Source: Sporosarcina sp. NCCP-2716
Lineage (GTDB): Bacteria; Bacillota; Bacilli; Bacillales_A; Planococcaceae
Assembly: GCF_023707985.1 (NCBI RefSeq)
Contig: NZ_BRCF01000002.1
Location: 224,271 to 288,270 of the forward strand
Length of the DNA: 64,000 nt
Direction: 5' to 3'
Under the pieces are notes generated by a model. The model had not been told where the DNA came from, searched no databases, and saw nothing but the letters and a program-made list of their open reading frames with translations. The number at the start of each line of letters is the position of its first letter. Position 1 is the first letter of the stretch. Position numbers and translations under genes: made by a program. Of this stretch, positions 16,517-26,105 are shown one piece after another.

Positions 16517-17473
16517 TCAGGGGAGGGCAGCCGTTGAGCCGGATACGATTGAAGCGACCGAAGCTCCCATGACGGCCTGCCGGATGATGAAGAGGGTCGG
16601 CCTCGGGATTTCGGCAAACTCCCCTCTTTCCATCAGCTGCTGGAGCAAGTAGCCTGTTCCGAATGAAAACGCCGCCGCACGCCGCAGCTTGAACAGCTCC
16701 TCTTTCGCGAGGAAATTCGTGAGGCTGATCAGCTGTTCGACCTGGTCATCGCTGCATTCCAGAATGGCGAGGAAACCGATGAGCGGATAATGGATCGGCT
16801 TCAAATTGACCCGCTTCCGGATATGGGTCATCAGTTCCCGTGAACGGACTGCGTGTTCTTCCTTGTAACTGCAGCAGTCGATGGTCAGCACCTGTGACAG
16901 CCACTGCAGTTCCGCACCCGATTTGAAGCCGCTGCCGTTCAGCTCATCATAATACTTCCTCATCAGTGCCGCCTGCTCTTTCGGATCGTTCTTCAGCTTC
17001 CCGAGCAGCATGGCGTATGAATAGTCCTCGTCCGACGTCAGCAGGAAATGCTGTTTTTTCATGGCTGTGTAAAGACGCTTCGCCTGCACCGCCTCGGACT
17101 GGAAGGAGCCGGGGGTGGGCGACATCAGCAGCGCCGCGAGGAACGAATGGACGGTGTTCTTGAATCCCGCTCTCCTGAGCACTTGCTGGCGTTTGAACAG
17201 CCCGTCGACCGCCTCGTCCGCGGGAAGCCGGCCCGTATCGAGGAACGACGCAAGCAGCGGCAGGAAATTGCCTCGTACCGGGGACAGCCAGCCGACCCGC
17301 TTCTTCAGGGCGTCCATCGTCCTTGAGAAACTTTCCGCATCGAAGTCATGCTGGGCCAGTACATAATAGACCGCCGTCGTCAGGACGTCTTTTTCATCGA
17401 CCGACCATCCTGCGAGTGACGTCACTTTTTCATGTGTCCAGGTGATTTCGGCGTTCACTGTGTTCCACTCCAT
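16517..17473 (-). CDS. DUF4003 family protein
   Basis: Protein of 318 residues, mostly helical by composition, without signal peptide or clear membrane span. It resembles the DUF4003 family of Firmicutes, with conserved parts LLMSPTPGSFQSEAVQ and FLAILECSDDQVEQL. The function is unknown. The C-terminal 20 residues are small and hydrophobic. The start at 17473 has AGGAGG 8 bases upstream. It begins 35 bases after trpA with no clear terminator between, so some read-through from the trp operon is possible. Confidence 0.75.
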   Translation of the reverse strand: MEWNTVNAEITWTHEKVTSLAGWSVDEKDVLTTAVYYVLAQHDFDAESFSRTMDALKKRVGWLSPVRGNFLPLLASFLDTGRLPADEAVDGLFKRQQVLRRAGFKNTVHSFLAALLMSPTPGSFQSEAVQAKRLYTAMKKQHFLLTSDEDYSYAMLLGKLKNDPKEQAALMRKYYDELNGSGFKSGAELQWLSQVLTIDCCSYKEEHAVRSRELMTHIRKRVNLKPIHYPLIGFLAILECSDDQVEQLISLTNFLAKEELFKLRRAAAFSFGTGYLLQQLMERGEFAEIPRPTLFIIRQAVMGASVASIVSGSTAALP

Positions 17474-17508
17474 CCCTTCCCCCTCCTTCCATTATTGGTA
17501 CGCAGCAG

Positions 17509-18306
17509 TCAGGAAAAAGTTTCATATTGGGGCAGTCGGCGCCTCCCTGCTCCTGCCAGTTCCCTGATTATGTCCAGGTCCCCTGTCCGGAAGGCTTCCA
17601 CAACTGCGCTGCCGACGATGACGCCGTCCGCCAGCTTTTGGAATTTCTCGACTTGTGCAGGGTTCGAGATTCCGAAACCGGCGAGCACAGGTATTTCCGA
17701 CGCCTCCTTTAGCTTTGCCAGATGGTCACCCAGGCCGCTGCCGAAACTGTTCCGCTCCCCTGTAATGCCGTTGACGGTCACCGCATAGATGAACCCTTCC
17801 GCCTCTTCAGCGATCATGGCTACCCGTTCCGGGGAACTCATCAGGGATACGAGCGGGATGAGGGCGATTCCGCTCCCCGTCATTTCGACTGTCAGAAGGG
17901 ATCGTTCCTCATGGGGCAAGTCCGGAACGATCAGCCCCAACACGCCCGCCCGGCGGCACTCTCCGAGGAAATGAGGGATGCCCATGGCGATGATCGGATT
18001 CAAATACGTCATGACGATAAGAGGAATATCATGGGACCGTTCCGCCAGGCAGTCCAGCACTTTCCGCAAGGTCGTGCCTGCCGAGAGGGCCCGTTCCCCC
18101 GCCTGCTGGATCACTTCCCCGTCAGCTGACGGATCGGAAAAGGGGATGCCGATTTCGACGGCATCCGCACCCGCGGCCGCTAAGAATTCGATACGGCCAT
18201 GCAGCGCGCCGATTCCTCCGTCTCCGGCCATCATGTAGGGGACGAAGATCTGCTGCCCGGCTTGTTTCTTCTCCTGTAAGATCCGTGTGAGCGCCTGTTC
18301 CTTCAT
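17509..18306 (-). CDS. trpA: Tryptophan synthase alpha chain
   Basis: TIM-barrel protein of 265 residues that cleaves indole-3-glycerol phosphate and channels indole to TrpB. The catalytic Glu is in [11 protein letters not shown] and the catalytic Asp in [19 protein letters not shown] in loop 6 and [12 protein letters not shown] and [13 protein letters not shown] in the phosphate site are present. It is the last trp gene and overlaps trpB by four bases. Confidence 0.97.
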   Translation of the reverse strand: MKEQALTRILQEKKQAGQQIFVPYMMAGDGGIGALHGRIEFLAAAGADAVEIGIPFSDPSADGEVIQQAGERALSAGTTLRKVLDCLAERSHDIPLIVMTYLNPIIAMGIPHFLGECRRAGVLGLIVPDLPHEERSLLTVEMTGSGIALIPLVSLMSSPERVAMIAEEAEGFIYAVTVNGITGERNSFGSGLGDHLAKLKEASEIPVLAGFGISNPAQVEKFQKLADGVIVGSAVVEAFRTGDLDIIRELAGAGRRRLPQYETFS

Positions 18307-19499
18307 ACAATCCCACCTCCGGATACGTTGCGCACAGTGTGCATGTCTTTGTCACCGCGCCCTGACAGGCAGACCACAACGATTTCTTCCGGCGTCAGTT
18401 CCGCAGCCAGCCGGCACGCGAAATGCACTGCGTGGGCACTTTCGAGCGCCGGGATGATCCCTTCCGTGCGCGACAGCAGTTTCAGCCCTTCGAGCGCCTC
18501 TGCATCGGTCGCGGCTGTGTAGGTCACTCTGCCGGTCTCGTGGAGATGGCAGTGCTCGGGGCCGGCCGCCGGATAATCGAGACCGGCCGAGATCGAGTGC
18601 GCCTCCTGGATCATGCCATCATCGTCTTGCAGGACATACATATACGCTCCGTGCAGGACGCCTTCCTTGGCTTCTGCCATCGCCGAAGCGTGCTGCCCGG
18701 AAGCAAGTCCGCTGCCGGCCGCCTCCACGCCGAAGAGCGCCACCCCCGAATCGTCCACGAACGGGTGGAACATGCCGATCGCATTGCTGCCGCCGCCGAT
18801 ACAGGCGACGACCGCGTCAGGCAGACGGCCTTCCTTCTCGATTATCTGCCGTTTCGTCTCCTGCCCGATCACCTGCTGGAAATCACGCACGATTTTCGGA
18901 AATGGATGGGGGCCGAGAGCGGAGCCCAGAATATAATGGGTGTCCCCGACATTCGCGACCCAGTAGCGCATCGCTTCGTTCACGGCGTCTTTCAGGGTGC
19001 CTGCCCCCTTATCGACTTCCTCGACGCGCGCGCCGAGCAGCTGCATGCGGAACACATTCAGCTCCTGGCGGCGTATGTCCTCCTTGCCCATGAACACAAC
19101 ACATTCGAGTCCGAGGAGCGCGCACGCTGTCGCTGTCGCCACGCCGTGCTGGCCGGCACCCGTTTCCGCCACGATTTTCCGTTTGCCCATCCGCTTCGCG
19201 AGCAGTGCCTGCCCGAGTGCATTGTTGATCTTATGGGCGCCGGTATGGTTCAGATCTTCGCGCTTCAGATAGATCTTCGCCCCGCCTGCAACAGCCGTCA
19301 GCCGCTCAGCGAAATAGAGGGGGTTCTCCCGCCCGACAAAGTCTTTCAGATAACCATCGAGTTCTTCCCGAAATGTTCCGTCCTTCATCGCACGTTCGTG
19401 GGCTTCCTCCAGTTCCGTCAGTGCGCCCATCAATGTCTCCGGGACATATTGTCCGCCGAATCGTCCATACCTTCCTTTACCCTCCGCTGCTTGAATCAT
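18303..19499 (-). CDS. trpB: Tryptophan synthase beta chain
   Basis: PLP enzyme of 398 residues that condenses indole with serine. The PLP Lys is in [13 protein letters not shown], the catalytic Glu in [12 protein letters not shown], the phosphate loop in [10 protein letters not shown], and GRGDKD is at the C-terminus. ATG at 19499 has GAGGAG 8 bases upstream; ATG at 19505 would be only 2 bases from it. It lies between trpF and trpA in the operon. Confidence 0.97.
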   Translation of the reverse strand: MIQAAEGKGRYGRFGGQYVPETLMGALTELEEAHERAMKDGTFREELDGYLKDFVGRENPLYFAERLTAVAGGAKIYLKREDLNHTGAHKINNALGQALLAKRMGKRKIVAETGAGQHGVATATACALLGLECVVFMGKEDIRRQELNVFRMQLLGARVEEVDKGAGTLKDAVNEAMRYWVANVGDTHYILGSALGPHPFPKIVRDFQQVIGQETKRQIIEKEGRLPDAVVACIGGGSNAIGMFHPFVDDSGVALFGVEAAGSGLASGQHASAMAEAKEGVLHGAYMYVLQDDDGMIQEAHSISAGLDYPAAGPEHCHLHETGRVTYTAATDAEALEGLKLLSRTEGIIPALESAHAVHFACRLAAELTPEEIVVVCLSGRGDKDMHTVRNVSGGGIV

Positions 19500-19511
19500 G
19501 CTCATCTCTCC

Positions 19512-20120
19512 TCACTTTGTCTGCTTGACCCGGCGGATGAATGCCCGGATCAGCTGCTCGTCTTTCCTCTTGTTCCGCTCCACACCGCTCGACACGTCGA
19601 CCATCATCGGCCGCAGCCGTCGGATCGCTTCACTGACATTCCCTTCGTCGAGCCCGCCCGCCAGTACGAACGGCCGGCCGGCAAACCCCGCTTCCTCCAG
19701 CAGCTGCCAGTCGAATGTCCTGCCGCTGCCTCCGCGATGATCAATACCCGGTGCGTCGAAGAGCGGCCAGGCGGCGAATCCCGCGGCCGGCTCCAAGTCC
19801 GTTACCGTCCGGATGGAAAAGGATTTCATGGCAGGGAGGCCGATTGCCCGGATTTCCTCATCTGTTTCGTCCCCGTGATACTGGATCATGTCGAGCGGGA
19901 CGGTTTCGGCAATGCGCCGTATCTCTGCAGGCGGGGCATCCGCAAACACGCCGATCTTCAGGACAGATGCCGGGATGTCCGCCGCAAGTTCTGCCGCTTT
20001 CTCAGGGGTGATCCGTCTCGCGGACGGCGCAAAGACGAAACCGATTGCATCAGCTCCGGCATCGACAGCAGCCTTCACATGCACTGCCTCGGACAGCCCG
20101 CAGATCTTCACCTTCGTCAT
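19512..20120 (-). CDS. trpF: Phosphoribosylanthranilate isomerase
   Basis: Protein of 202 residues for the Amadori rearrangement of phosphoribosylanthranilate. The general-base Cys is in KVKICGLSE, the general-acid Asp in ALFDAPGIDHRGG-type context (PLFDAPGI), and VLAGGLDEGNVSEAI and VDVSSGVE form the phosphate site. The start overlaps the trpC stop by four bases. Confidence 0.96.
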   Translation of the reverse strand: MTKVKICGLSEAVHVKAAVDAGADAIGFVFAPSARRITPEKAAELAADIPASVLKIGVFADAPPAEIRRIAETVPLDMIQYHGDETDEEIRAIGLPAMKSFSIRTVTDLEPAAGFAAWPLFDAPGIDHRGGSGRTFDWQLLEEAGFAGRPFVLAGGLDEGNVSEAIRRLRPMMVDVSSGVERNKRKDEQLIRAFIRRVKQTK

Positions 20121-20914
20121 CTCCCGGCCCCCTCCCCCGTCACCTGCAGGGAGCGGATCGCCTGTTCCGGGCTGCCGCTTCTCATCAGCGCTTCCCCGAC
20201 CAGCACGCCGGAAGCACCAGCCGCTGCTGCACGGCGGGCATCGGCCGGTCCCATGATCCCGCTTTCGCTGATCAAGACATGGCCGCTGTCACTTGGGACT
20301 GCATGCGCCAGCTGTTCGGTCATCGCCAGGTCGACAGTGAACGTCCGCAGATCCCTGTTGTTGACACCGATGATCCGGGCGCCCGCCGTGAGCACACGGG
20401 TCAATTCCTGTTCACTGTGGACTTCCATGATCACTTCCATGCCGAGCGCCCCGGCATAGCTGTGCAGCGCACGCAGTTCCGCATCCTGCAAGACGGCCGC
20501 GATCAGCAGGATGACGGACGCCCCCGCCGCTTTCGCCCGGTCGATCTGGATCGGATGGATGATGAAGTCCTTGCACAGGATCGGCGTACGGACCGCTTGC
20601 GCCACAGTCCGAAGATCGTCATAGGAGCCGTTGAAAAAGGAATGATCCGTCAGCACAGAGATGCATGCCGCACCGGCAGCCTCGTAGCACACCGCCTGTT
20701 TAACAGGGTCCACCCCGTCCCGGATGATGCCTTTCGAGGGCGAGGCGCGTTTGATCTCCGCGATGACTTGCAGGTGTTCCGTCTGTTGCAATGTGCTGAA
20801 CAGCGACGGGCGAGCCGGCAGATCCTGCACCGGTGCCTGCACCGCCGCCCCTCCTTCGAGAAGCGCAGCCACTTCCCGCTCTTTCTCACGGATGATGTCA
20901 TCGAGAATCGTCAT
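20117..20914 (-). CDS. trpC: Indole-3-glycerol phosphate synthase
   Basis: Protein of 265 residues that closes the indole ring. Characteristic elements are VIAEIKRASPSKG with catalytic Glu and Lys, ILCKDFIIHPIQI with the second Lys, IIGVNNRDLRTF and VLISESGI. It overlaps trpD at its start and trpF at its end by four bases each, so translation is coupled. Confidence 0.97.
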   Translation of the reverse strand: MTILDDIIREKEREVAALLEGGAAVQAPVQDLPARPSLFSTLQQTEHLQVIAEIKRASPSKGIIRDGVDPVKQAVCYEAAGAACISVLTDHSFFNGSYDDLRTVAQAVRTPILCKDFIIHPIQIDRAKAAGASVILLIAAVLQDAELRALHSYAGALGMEVIMEVHSEQELTRVLTAGARIIGVNNRDLRTFTVDLAMTEQLAHAVPSDSGHVLISESGIMGPADARRAAAAGASGVLVGEALMRSGSPEQAIRSLQVTGEGAGR

Positions 20915-21942
20915 CTGGCCGCCGCCCCCTTTCTCGCTCCTTCACAGAATCCGATGACATTGTCCAGCTGCTGCTGCGCCCTGCCGCTGCGGATGCACTC
21001 CTCTGCCAGGGCAACCCCTTCCCGGATGGTGCCGGCTGTCCCTTCCGCAAAGAGGCCGATGCCGGCATTCAGGGCGACGGTATCCGCTTTCGGTCCGCGC
21101 TCCCCGGCGAATACGGAGCGGATGATCCGTGCGTTTTCATCCGCGTCCCCTCCCTGTACGGTGTGCAGCGCCGCCTGCTGCAGACCCACGTCTTCAGGTG
21201 CCAGTGTGAACGGGATCAGATCCCCGCCGTCCACAAACACCAGCGTGTTCCGGCCGGCAAGTGATGCTTCATCCAGACCGCCGGCGCCCGAGACGACAAC
21301 GGCACGCCGGCGTCCGAGCATCCTGAGGGCGGCGGCATACTCCATGACGAATCCGCTGCGCGGGATGCCGGTATACTGGGCATGCAGATCCGCAGGGCTG
21401 GCGAGAGGGCCGACCATGTTGAAGACGGTCGGACGGGCCAGCTGCCGGCGGATCACCCCGATGCGCTTCAGTTTCGGGTGGACGGCAGGCGCGAACAAGA
21501 ACGTCATCCCCGTCCGTCTCATCATATCCGCCCTTTCTTCCGCCGACAGATCAGCCGGGATGCCGAGGGCTTCCAATACATCATGGCTGCCGGCTGCGCT
21601 CGATATTTTCCGGTTGCCATGCTTCGCGACACGGACACCGCAGGCCGCCAGCACGAACGCGGAAGCTGTACTGATGTTGAAACTGCCCGAACAGTCTCCC
21701 CCCGTCCCGCAATTATCGAAATACGTCCCTTCCGGCAGCGGCGGCTGGATTGCATGGCGCCTCATCACGCCGGCAAGTGCTGCTACTTCCTCGGCCGTCT
21801 CTTTCTTTTCAGCTATTGCTTGCAGGAAAAGTGCGATGCTGCCTGCGTCCGTGCTGTCCGTAAACATCAGTTCCGACGCCTGTTCCATTTCCAGGGAGGT
21901 CAAATTCCGTCCGCGCCGTATCTGTTCGATATAATTCTTCAC
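20911..21942 (-). CDS. trpD: Anthranilate phosphoribosyltransferase
   Basis: Protein of 343 residues that transfers phosphoribose to anthranilate. The PRPP loop FDNCGTGGDCSGSFNIST, the KHGNRKISSAAGSHDVLEAL stretch and FNMVGPLASPA are all present. The start is GTG at 21942. There is a 65-base gap after trpE containing a nearly pure purine tract with several GAG triplets, unlike the tight junctions elsewhere in the operon. Confidence 0.96.
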   Translation of the reverse strand: MKNYIEQIRRGRNLTSLEMEQASELMFTDSTDAGSIALFLQAIAEKKETAEEVAALAGVMRRHAIQPPLPEGTYFDNCGTGGDCSGSFNISTASAFVLAACGVRVAKHGNRKISSAAGSHDVLEALGIPADLSAEERADMMRRTGMTFLFAPAVHPKLKRIGVIRRQLARPTVFNMVGPLASPADLHAQYTGIPRSGFVMEYAAALRMLGRRRAVVVSGAGGLDEASLAGRNTLVFVDGGDLIPFTLAPEDVGLQQAALHTVQGGDADENARIIRSVFAGERGPKADTVALNAGIGLFAEGTAGTIREGVALAEECIRSGRAQQQLDNVIGFCEGARKGAAAR

Positions 21943-22007
21943 GTCTCATCTCTCCTGTCTCTTCTCTTCAGTTCTCTTCTCTTCGCTTCCGTCTTCTTCC
22001 ATTTCAC
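21943..22007 (-). promoter_or_regulatory. Purine-rich trpE-trpD junction with GAG triplets
   Basis: The minus strand is almost entirely A and G, with about six GAG triplets, several separated by two bases (GAGAAGAG occurs twice). TRAP of B. subtilis binds repeated GAG/UAG triplets spaced by two to three bases. Whether TRAP exists in this organism is not visible here. Confidence 0.3.
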
Positions 22008-23387
22008 TCAGACCTGCCCGAGCGACGTCAGCGATCTCGCCTTATGGACCGTCTCCAGCAGTTCGCGGTGCGGATCGGATGCGGCGACGATGCCCGCACC
22101 TGCCTGCACGACCGCCGTATTCCCCCGGACCACCATCGTCCGGATGGCGAGCGCCGCGTCAAGATTGCCGTTGAAACCGACGTATCCGACAGCTCCGCCA
22201 TAGACTCCGCGGGGCGTCCGTTCGATAGTGCGGATGAATTCCATTGCGGCGGCTTTCGGGCTGCCGGTGACAGTCCCTGCCGGCAGACACGCCCGGAATG
22301 CATCCATTGCATGCTTCCCTGCCGCAAGCCTTCCTTCGAGTTCGGAGACGAGATGCATGACGTGTTCATAGCGCACGGTTGCCTGCCGCGCGGTCACCCG
22401 GACGCTGCCCGCCTCACAGAACTGTTCCATTTCGTGTCTGCTGAGTTCGACGAGCATCTCGTGTTCCGCCAGCTCTTTCGGATCGTTCCGAAGCGACTGC
22501 TCGAGTGCTTCATCTTCCGCGCGATCCCTCCCGCGCGGCCGGGTGCCGGCGATCGGATTCGTCCGGATGATGCCATTCTCCGCTTTGACGAGGCTTTCCG
22601 GAGACGCCCCGAGAATGATCTGATCGTCGAACTCCATGTAGTACATGTACGGGGATGGATTCCTTTCGCGAAGCTGTTCATACAGACGGACCGGATTCCC
22701 TGTCAGCTCCGCCTCCATCCGCCTGGACAGGACGATCTGCTCCGCTTCCCCTTTCCATATGGCATGCAGCGCAGCCTGCACATCCTCCTCGAACTCGCTT
22801 TCCGGCAGCGCACTCCGGAATTCGGACAACACCGCTGCCTCTTTCATCCGACCGGTTCCCGGATCCTCCGCCAGCAAACGGTCCTCGAGCAATCCGAGAT
22901 CTGCTGTGCGATTCTCCAGGCCGGTTTCCGTATGGATGAGTGTGATTTCCCCAAGCAGATGATCATAGACGGCCACCGTGTTGTACACGTGGAAGAATGC
23001 GAGCGGTTCCGTGCGTTCCTCCCGCTTCCTGCCCGGGTCCCCGGCTTCATAACAGCAGCAGCCGACCGCCCCGCCGGCGAACGGGAAAACGGTTCCGCTG
23101 TCAATGCTCGGGATCAGCTGTTTCAGCAGATCGAACAGATCGCCTTCATGGGAAATCGTCACGCCGGTCCGGTGATCCGTTTCCCGGATCCCTTCCGCAC
23201 TGCCGATGAACGATTTGACAGGCTCCGAGCCGATAAACGAAAAACGTCCGCGCCCGTTACTTTCCGCTGAACTCTCCAGCAGGAATTTCCTTGTCCCCGG
23301 CAGGCGCTCCATGATCCCGAGCGGCGTCAGCCCTCTGCCGCTCAATTTCTTCGTTGTCACTCTCGCACTTGTTTGTTGTTCCATCAT
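22008..23387 (-). CDS. trpE: Anthranilate synthase component I
   Basis: Chorismate-using enzyme of 459 residues. The feedback-site motif FLLESS is near residue 30. The catalytic part shows QIVLSRRMEAEL, SPYMYYMEF, GASPESLVKAE, TNPIAGTRPRG, DPKELAEHEMLVELSRHE, LPAGTVTGSPKAAAMEFI and GYVGFNG. The start is ATG at 23387 (or 23384) after GGGAGAG; longer versions run into the T-box. No trpG is present in the operon, so glutamine amidotransferase is probably shared with folate synthesis (PabA), as in B. subtilis. Confidence 0.96.
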   Translation of the reverse strand: MMEQQTSARVTTKKLSGRGLTPLGIMERLPGTRKFLLESSAESNGRGRFSFIGSEPVKSFIGSAEGIRETDHRTGVTISHEGDLFDLLKQLIPSIDSGTVFPFAGGAVGCCCYEAGDPGRKREERTEPLAFFHVYNTVAVYDHLLGEITLIHTETGLENRTADLGLLEDRLLAEDPGTGRMKEAAVLSEFRSALPESEFEEDVQAALHAIWKGEAEQIVLSRRMEAELTGNPVRLYEQLRERNPSPYMYYMEFDDQIILGASPESLVKAENGIIRTNPIAGTRPRGRDRAEDEALEQSLRNDPKELAEHEMLVELSRHEMEQFCEAGSVRVTARQATVRYEHVMHLVSELEGRLAAGKHAMDAFRACLPAGTVTGSPKAAAMEFIRTIERTPRGVYGGAVGYVGFNGNLDAALAIRTMVVRGNTAVVQAGAGIVAASDPHRELLETVHKARSLTSLGQV

Positions 23388-23403
23388 TTCCGTCTCTCCC
23401 GTC

Positions 23404-23720
23404 TGTCGGACAACGTCAAAAAAGTCCCCTGCCGGAAGACGTGTAGTCTCCTGACAGAGGACGGATTGATCCGCGTTGCCACCTCTATTGGAATGCATGC
23501 GCATCCCCTCTTTGTGTGCTGTGTCTGCACTTCCCGTAACGCGGGAACCACGTCCGAAAAAGACCCATGACAGGCCAATCCCGGCTCTCCTAAGCCCATT
23601 CACATCACAAGACCGATCGGTTCCCACCATCCCCGACTCTCTGGACGCGCCTTCTATGATGCTACTCCTCTTATTCAATGATTTCTCAGCTATGCTCTTC
23701 TCTGCTAATCTCAGCTCTCC
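23404..23720 (-). ncRNA. Tryptophan-specific T-box leader of the trp operon
   Basis: On the minus strand the T-box sequence AGAGGTGGCAACGCGG covers 23486-23471. A terminator stem follows (GTCCTCTGTC / GGCAGGGGAC then TTTTTT, about 23462-23418). In stem I the specifier loop reads GAATGGGC with a TGG tryptophan codon at 23598-23596. Uncharged tRNA-Trp should stabilise the antiterminator and turn on trpEDCFBA. The upstream end is approximate. Confidence 0.92.
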
Positions 23721-23770
23721 GTGGGTGGTCCCGCTCCCGGTCCCGTCTGCCCATCTGAAAGTTGTCTCCC

Positions 23771-23799
23771 ATCTTACCGCCTCTCTTCCTCGTTGTCAA
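23771..23799 (-). promoter_or_regulatory. Sigma-A promoter of the trp operon
   Basis: On the minus strand TTGACA (23799-23794) and TAAGAT (23776-23771) are 17 bases apart, just upstream of the T-box leader. Confidence 0.85.
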
Positions 23800-23900
23800 T
23801 CATTTTCTTTTCGGAATTGGTTGACTACTTGTAAGGGGATTGGATTACAGATGAAAAACGAGCTACAATAGAACAAAATGCAAGCTGAAGAGGTGAACGA

Positions 23901-24608
23901 ATGATGCGCATCAATAAGTTTTTAAGCGAAGCCGGCATCGTCTCCCGGCGCGGTGCAGACAAATGGATCGAAGACGGCCGCGTCGTCATTAACGGGCAGC
24001 CCGCAGAACTCGGCAGCAAAGTCCTGACCGGCGACGTGGTCGAAGTGGATGGAAAACCGGTTGCGGCACAAGAACAGCTCGTCTACATCATGCTGAACAA
24101 ACCTGTCGGGATCACAAGCACGACGGAGCGCCACGTCAAGGGGAATGTCGTAGACTTCGTCAATCATCCGCTGCGCATTTTCCATATCGGACGGCTCGAT
24201 AAAGACTCCGATGGCCTGCTGCTGCTGACGAATGACGGTGACATCGTCAATGAAATCCTCCGTGAAGAACACGGACATGAGAAGGAATACATCGTCACGG
24301 TTGACCGGCCGATCACCGACGAATTTGTCCGATCCATGGAGCGCGGTGTCCCGATCCTCGAAACGGTGACGAAACCGTGCAAAGTGAAAAAGCTCGGCGC
24401 CCGGAAGTTCAATATTACGCTGACACAAGGGCTGAACCGCCAGATCCGCCGCATGTGCACGGCACTCGGCTATAACGTTGTCAGCCTTCGCAGAACCCGC
24501 ATCATGAACCTGACGCTCGGCGATCTGCCGGTCGGACAGTGGCGGGATCTCACGGACGCTGAACGTCAGAAGCTGTTCCGCGAACTGGCGTACACCCCGA
24601 AACGCTGA
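23901..24608 (+). CDS. RluF/RluB-type 23S rRNA pseudouridine synthase
   Basis: Protein of 235 residues with an N-terminal S4 domain (about 1-60, [18 protein letters not shown]) and a pseudouridine synthase domain. The catalytic Asp is in [20 protein letters not shown], and [12 protein letters not shown] is typical of the RsuA/RluB/RluE/RluF branch. The VVDFVNHP stretch favours RluF, which modifies a tRNA-like region of 23S rRNA, but the exact target is inference. The start may be ATG at 23901 or 23904. It diverges from the trp leader. Confidence 0.9.
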   Translation: MMRINKFLSEAGIVSRRGADKWIEDGRVVINGQPAELGSKVLTGDVVEVDGKPVAAQEQLVYIMLNKPVGITSTTERHVKGNVVDFVNHPLRIFHIGRLDKDSDGLLLLTNDGDIVNEILREEHGHEKEYIVTVDRPITDEFVRSMERGVPILETVTKPCKVKKLGARKFNITLTQGLNRQIRRMCTALGYNVVSLRRTRIMNLTLGDLPVGQWRDLTDAERQKLFRELAYTPKR

Positions 24609-24652
24609 AAACCCGCTGTCCCCGTCAAGTTGACCGGGACAGCGGGTTTTTT
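24608..24652. terminator. Bidirectional terminator
   Basis: AAAACCCGCTGTCCC pairs with GGGACAGCGGGTTTTTT across an 13-base loop, between convergent rluF-like and ABC transporter genes. Confidence 0.9.
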
Positions 24653-24659
24653 CGGTCCT

Positions 24660-25385
24660 TCAGACATTGACCATCTCCAGAAACTGACGTGTCCGTTCGT
24701 TCGTGGAATGGTTGAAGAACGTATCGGGATCGGCATCCTCGATGATGACGCCTTCGTTCAGCATGATGATACGGTCCGCTACTTCCTTTGCGAACTTCAT
24801 CTCATGCGTGACGACGACCATCGTCATGCCGTCTTCCGCCAGCTCTTTCATGACCTGCAGCACTTCCCCGACGAGCTCCGGGTCGAGCGCGGACGTCGGT
24901 TCGTCGAACAGGAGCGCTTTCGGTTCCATCGCAAGGGCTCTCGCGATCGCAACTCGCTGTTTCTGCCCGCCCGACAGTTTGTTCGGATAGACGTCCGCCT
25001 TATCGGACAGCCCGACTTTGCCTAAAATGTCGAGGGCATTCGCTTTCGCCTTGGCCTTATCCATCTTCTTCACCATGATGGGCGCCTCCATGACGTTTTC
25101 CAGAACCGTCTTATGCGGGAACAGGTTGAAGTGCTGGAAGACCATACCGACTTCCGCCCGCACTTTGGACAAATCGTCCTTTTTCTGGTCGACCCGTTTG
25201 CCGTCGATTGTGATGACCCCGTCGTTCGTCAGCTCCAGGAAGTTTAGGCAGCGGAGGAAGGTACTTTTTCCTGACCCGCTCACGCCGACCATGACAACCA
25301 CTTCGCCCGGGTGCACTTCCATGTCGATCCCTTTCAGGACTTCCAGCTTGCCGAATGACTTATGGATGTTTTCTGCTTTAATCAT
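24660..25385 (-). CDS. Polar amino acid ABC transporter ATPase (GlnQ-like)
   Basis: ATPase of 241 residues. Walker [11 protein letters not shown]-loop [10 protein letters not shown], signature [15 protein letters not shown], Walker [15 protein letters not shown] and switch VTHEMKFA are all intact. The FNLFPH and T-S-A-L-D-P forms are typical of the polar amino acid uptake family. It is the last gene of a binding protein, permease and ATPase operon; the permease gene ends 15 bases upstream. Confidence 0.94.
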   Translation of the reverse strand: MIKAENIHKSFGKLEVLKGIDMEVHPGEVVVMVGVSGSGKSTFLRCLNFLELTNDGVITIDGKRVDQKKDDLSKVRAEVGMVFQHFNLFPHKTVLENVMEAPIMVKKMDKAKAKANALDILGKVGLSDKADVYPNKLSGGQKQRVAIARALAMEPKALLFDEPTSALDPELVGEVLQVMKELAEDGMTMVVVTHEMKFAKEVADRIIMLNEGVIIEDADPDTFFNHSTNERTRQFLEMVNV

Positions 25386-25400
25386 CGTTTTCGCCCTCCA

Positions 25401-26072
25401 TTATTTGTCCACGTCCAGTTTGTTTTCATACCAGCGCAGCAATGCCGTGAAGATCATCACGAGCACCAGATAATAGAAACCGACCACGAGGAACGTCTCG
25501 AGCGGCAGGAACGAGGAAGCGGCTTCCCGGTTCGCAAGCCCGAACAATTCCGAGACTCCGATTACATAGACGAGTGATGAGTCTTTCAATGTGATGATGA
25601 ACTGATTGCCGAGCGGCGGGATTGCACGGCGCAGTGCCTGCGGGAAGATGATCCGGCGCATCGTCTGTGTCCGGTTCATGCCGAGGGCGAGACTGGCTTC
25701 GCGCTGTCCCCTGTCGACACCCTGGATCGACCCGCGGAAGATTTCCGCAATATAGGCACCATTGTGGATACCGAGAGCGATCGCCCCTGCCCAGAAGTTC
25801 GACAGGATGATGATCGACGTGATTCCATAGTACAGAAACATGATTTGCACGATGAGCGGTGTCCCGCGGATAATCGTTATATAGAGGTTTGCAATCGTTT
25901 GCAGGATCTTGGAGTGCGAGATCTTCATGAGCGCAAACACGATACCGAGGAAGGTTCCGACGACGACAGCAATCGCAGTGATTTCGATCGTCAGCAGGCC
26001 TGCCTGCAAAAACCCTTTATATGTTCTCATGAATACATCATAGATGGTCACTAGTAATTCAGGCACCGGCAC
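25401..26072 (-). CDS. Polar amino acid ABC transporter permease
   Basis: Membrane protein of 223 residues with about five hydrophobic segments of the HisMQ/GlnP type. The EAA loop, which docks on the ATPase, reads EASLALGMNRTQTMRRIIFPQA. IRGTPLIVQIMFLYYG near residue 90 is also typical. A single permease gene suggests a homodimer. It is flanked by the binding-protein and ATPase genes. Confidence 0.94.
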   Translation of the reverse strand: MPVPELLVTIYDVFMRTYKGFLQAGLLTIEITAIAVVVGTFLGIVFALMKISHSKILQTIANLYITIIRGTPLIVQIMFLYYGITSIIILSNFWAGAIALGIHNGAYIAEIFRGSIQGVDRGQREASLALGMNRTQTMRRIIFPQALRRAIPPLGNQFIITLKDSSLVYVIGVSELFGLANREAASSFLPLETFLVVGFYYLVLVMIFTALLRWYENKLDVDK

Positions 26073-26105
26073 ACCTACTCTCTGTCAAATACGCAGTTAA
26101 GTCAC

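Noticed and set aside
18423..21934. Long plus-strand open frames of 678 and 629 codons opposite the trp genes
   Set aside because: They lie antisense to trpB, trpF, trpC and trpD, which are unmistakable. Their compositions (many Arg, His, Asp, no motifs) are those of GC-rich shadow frames.
22044..23270. Plus-strand frame of 408 codons opposite trpE
   Set aside because: It is the shadow of trpE, with no domain and no ribosome binding site.
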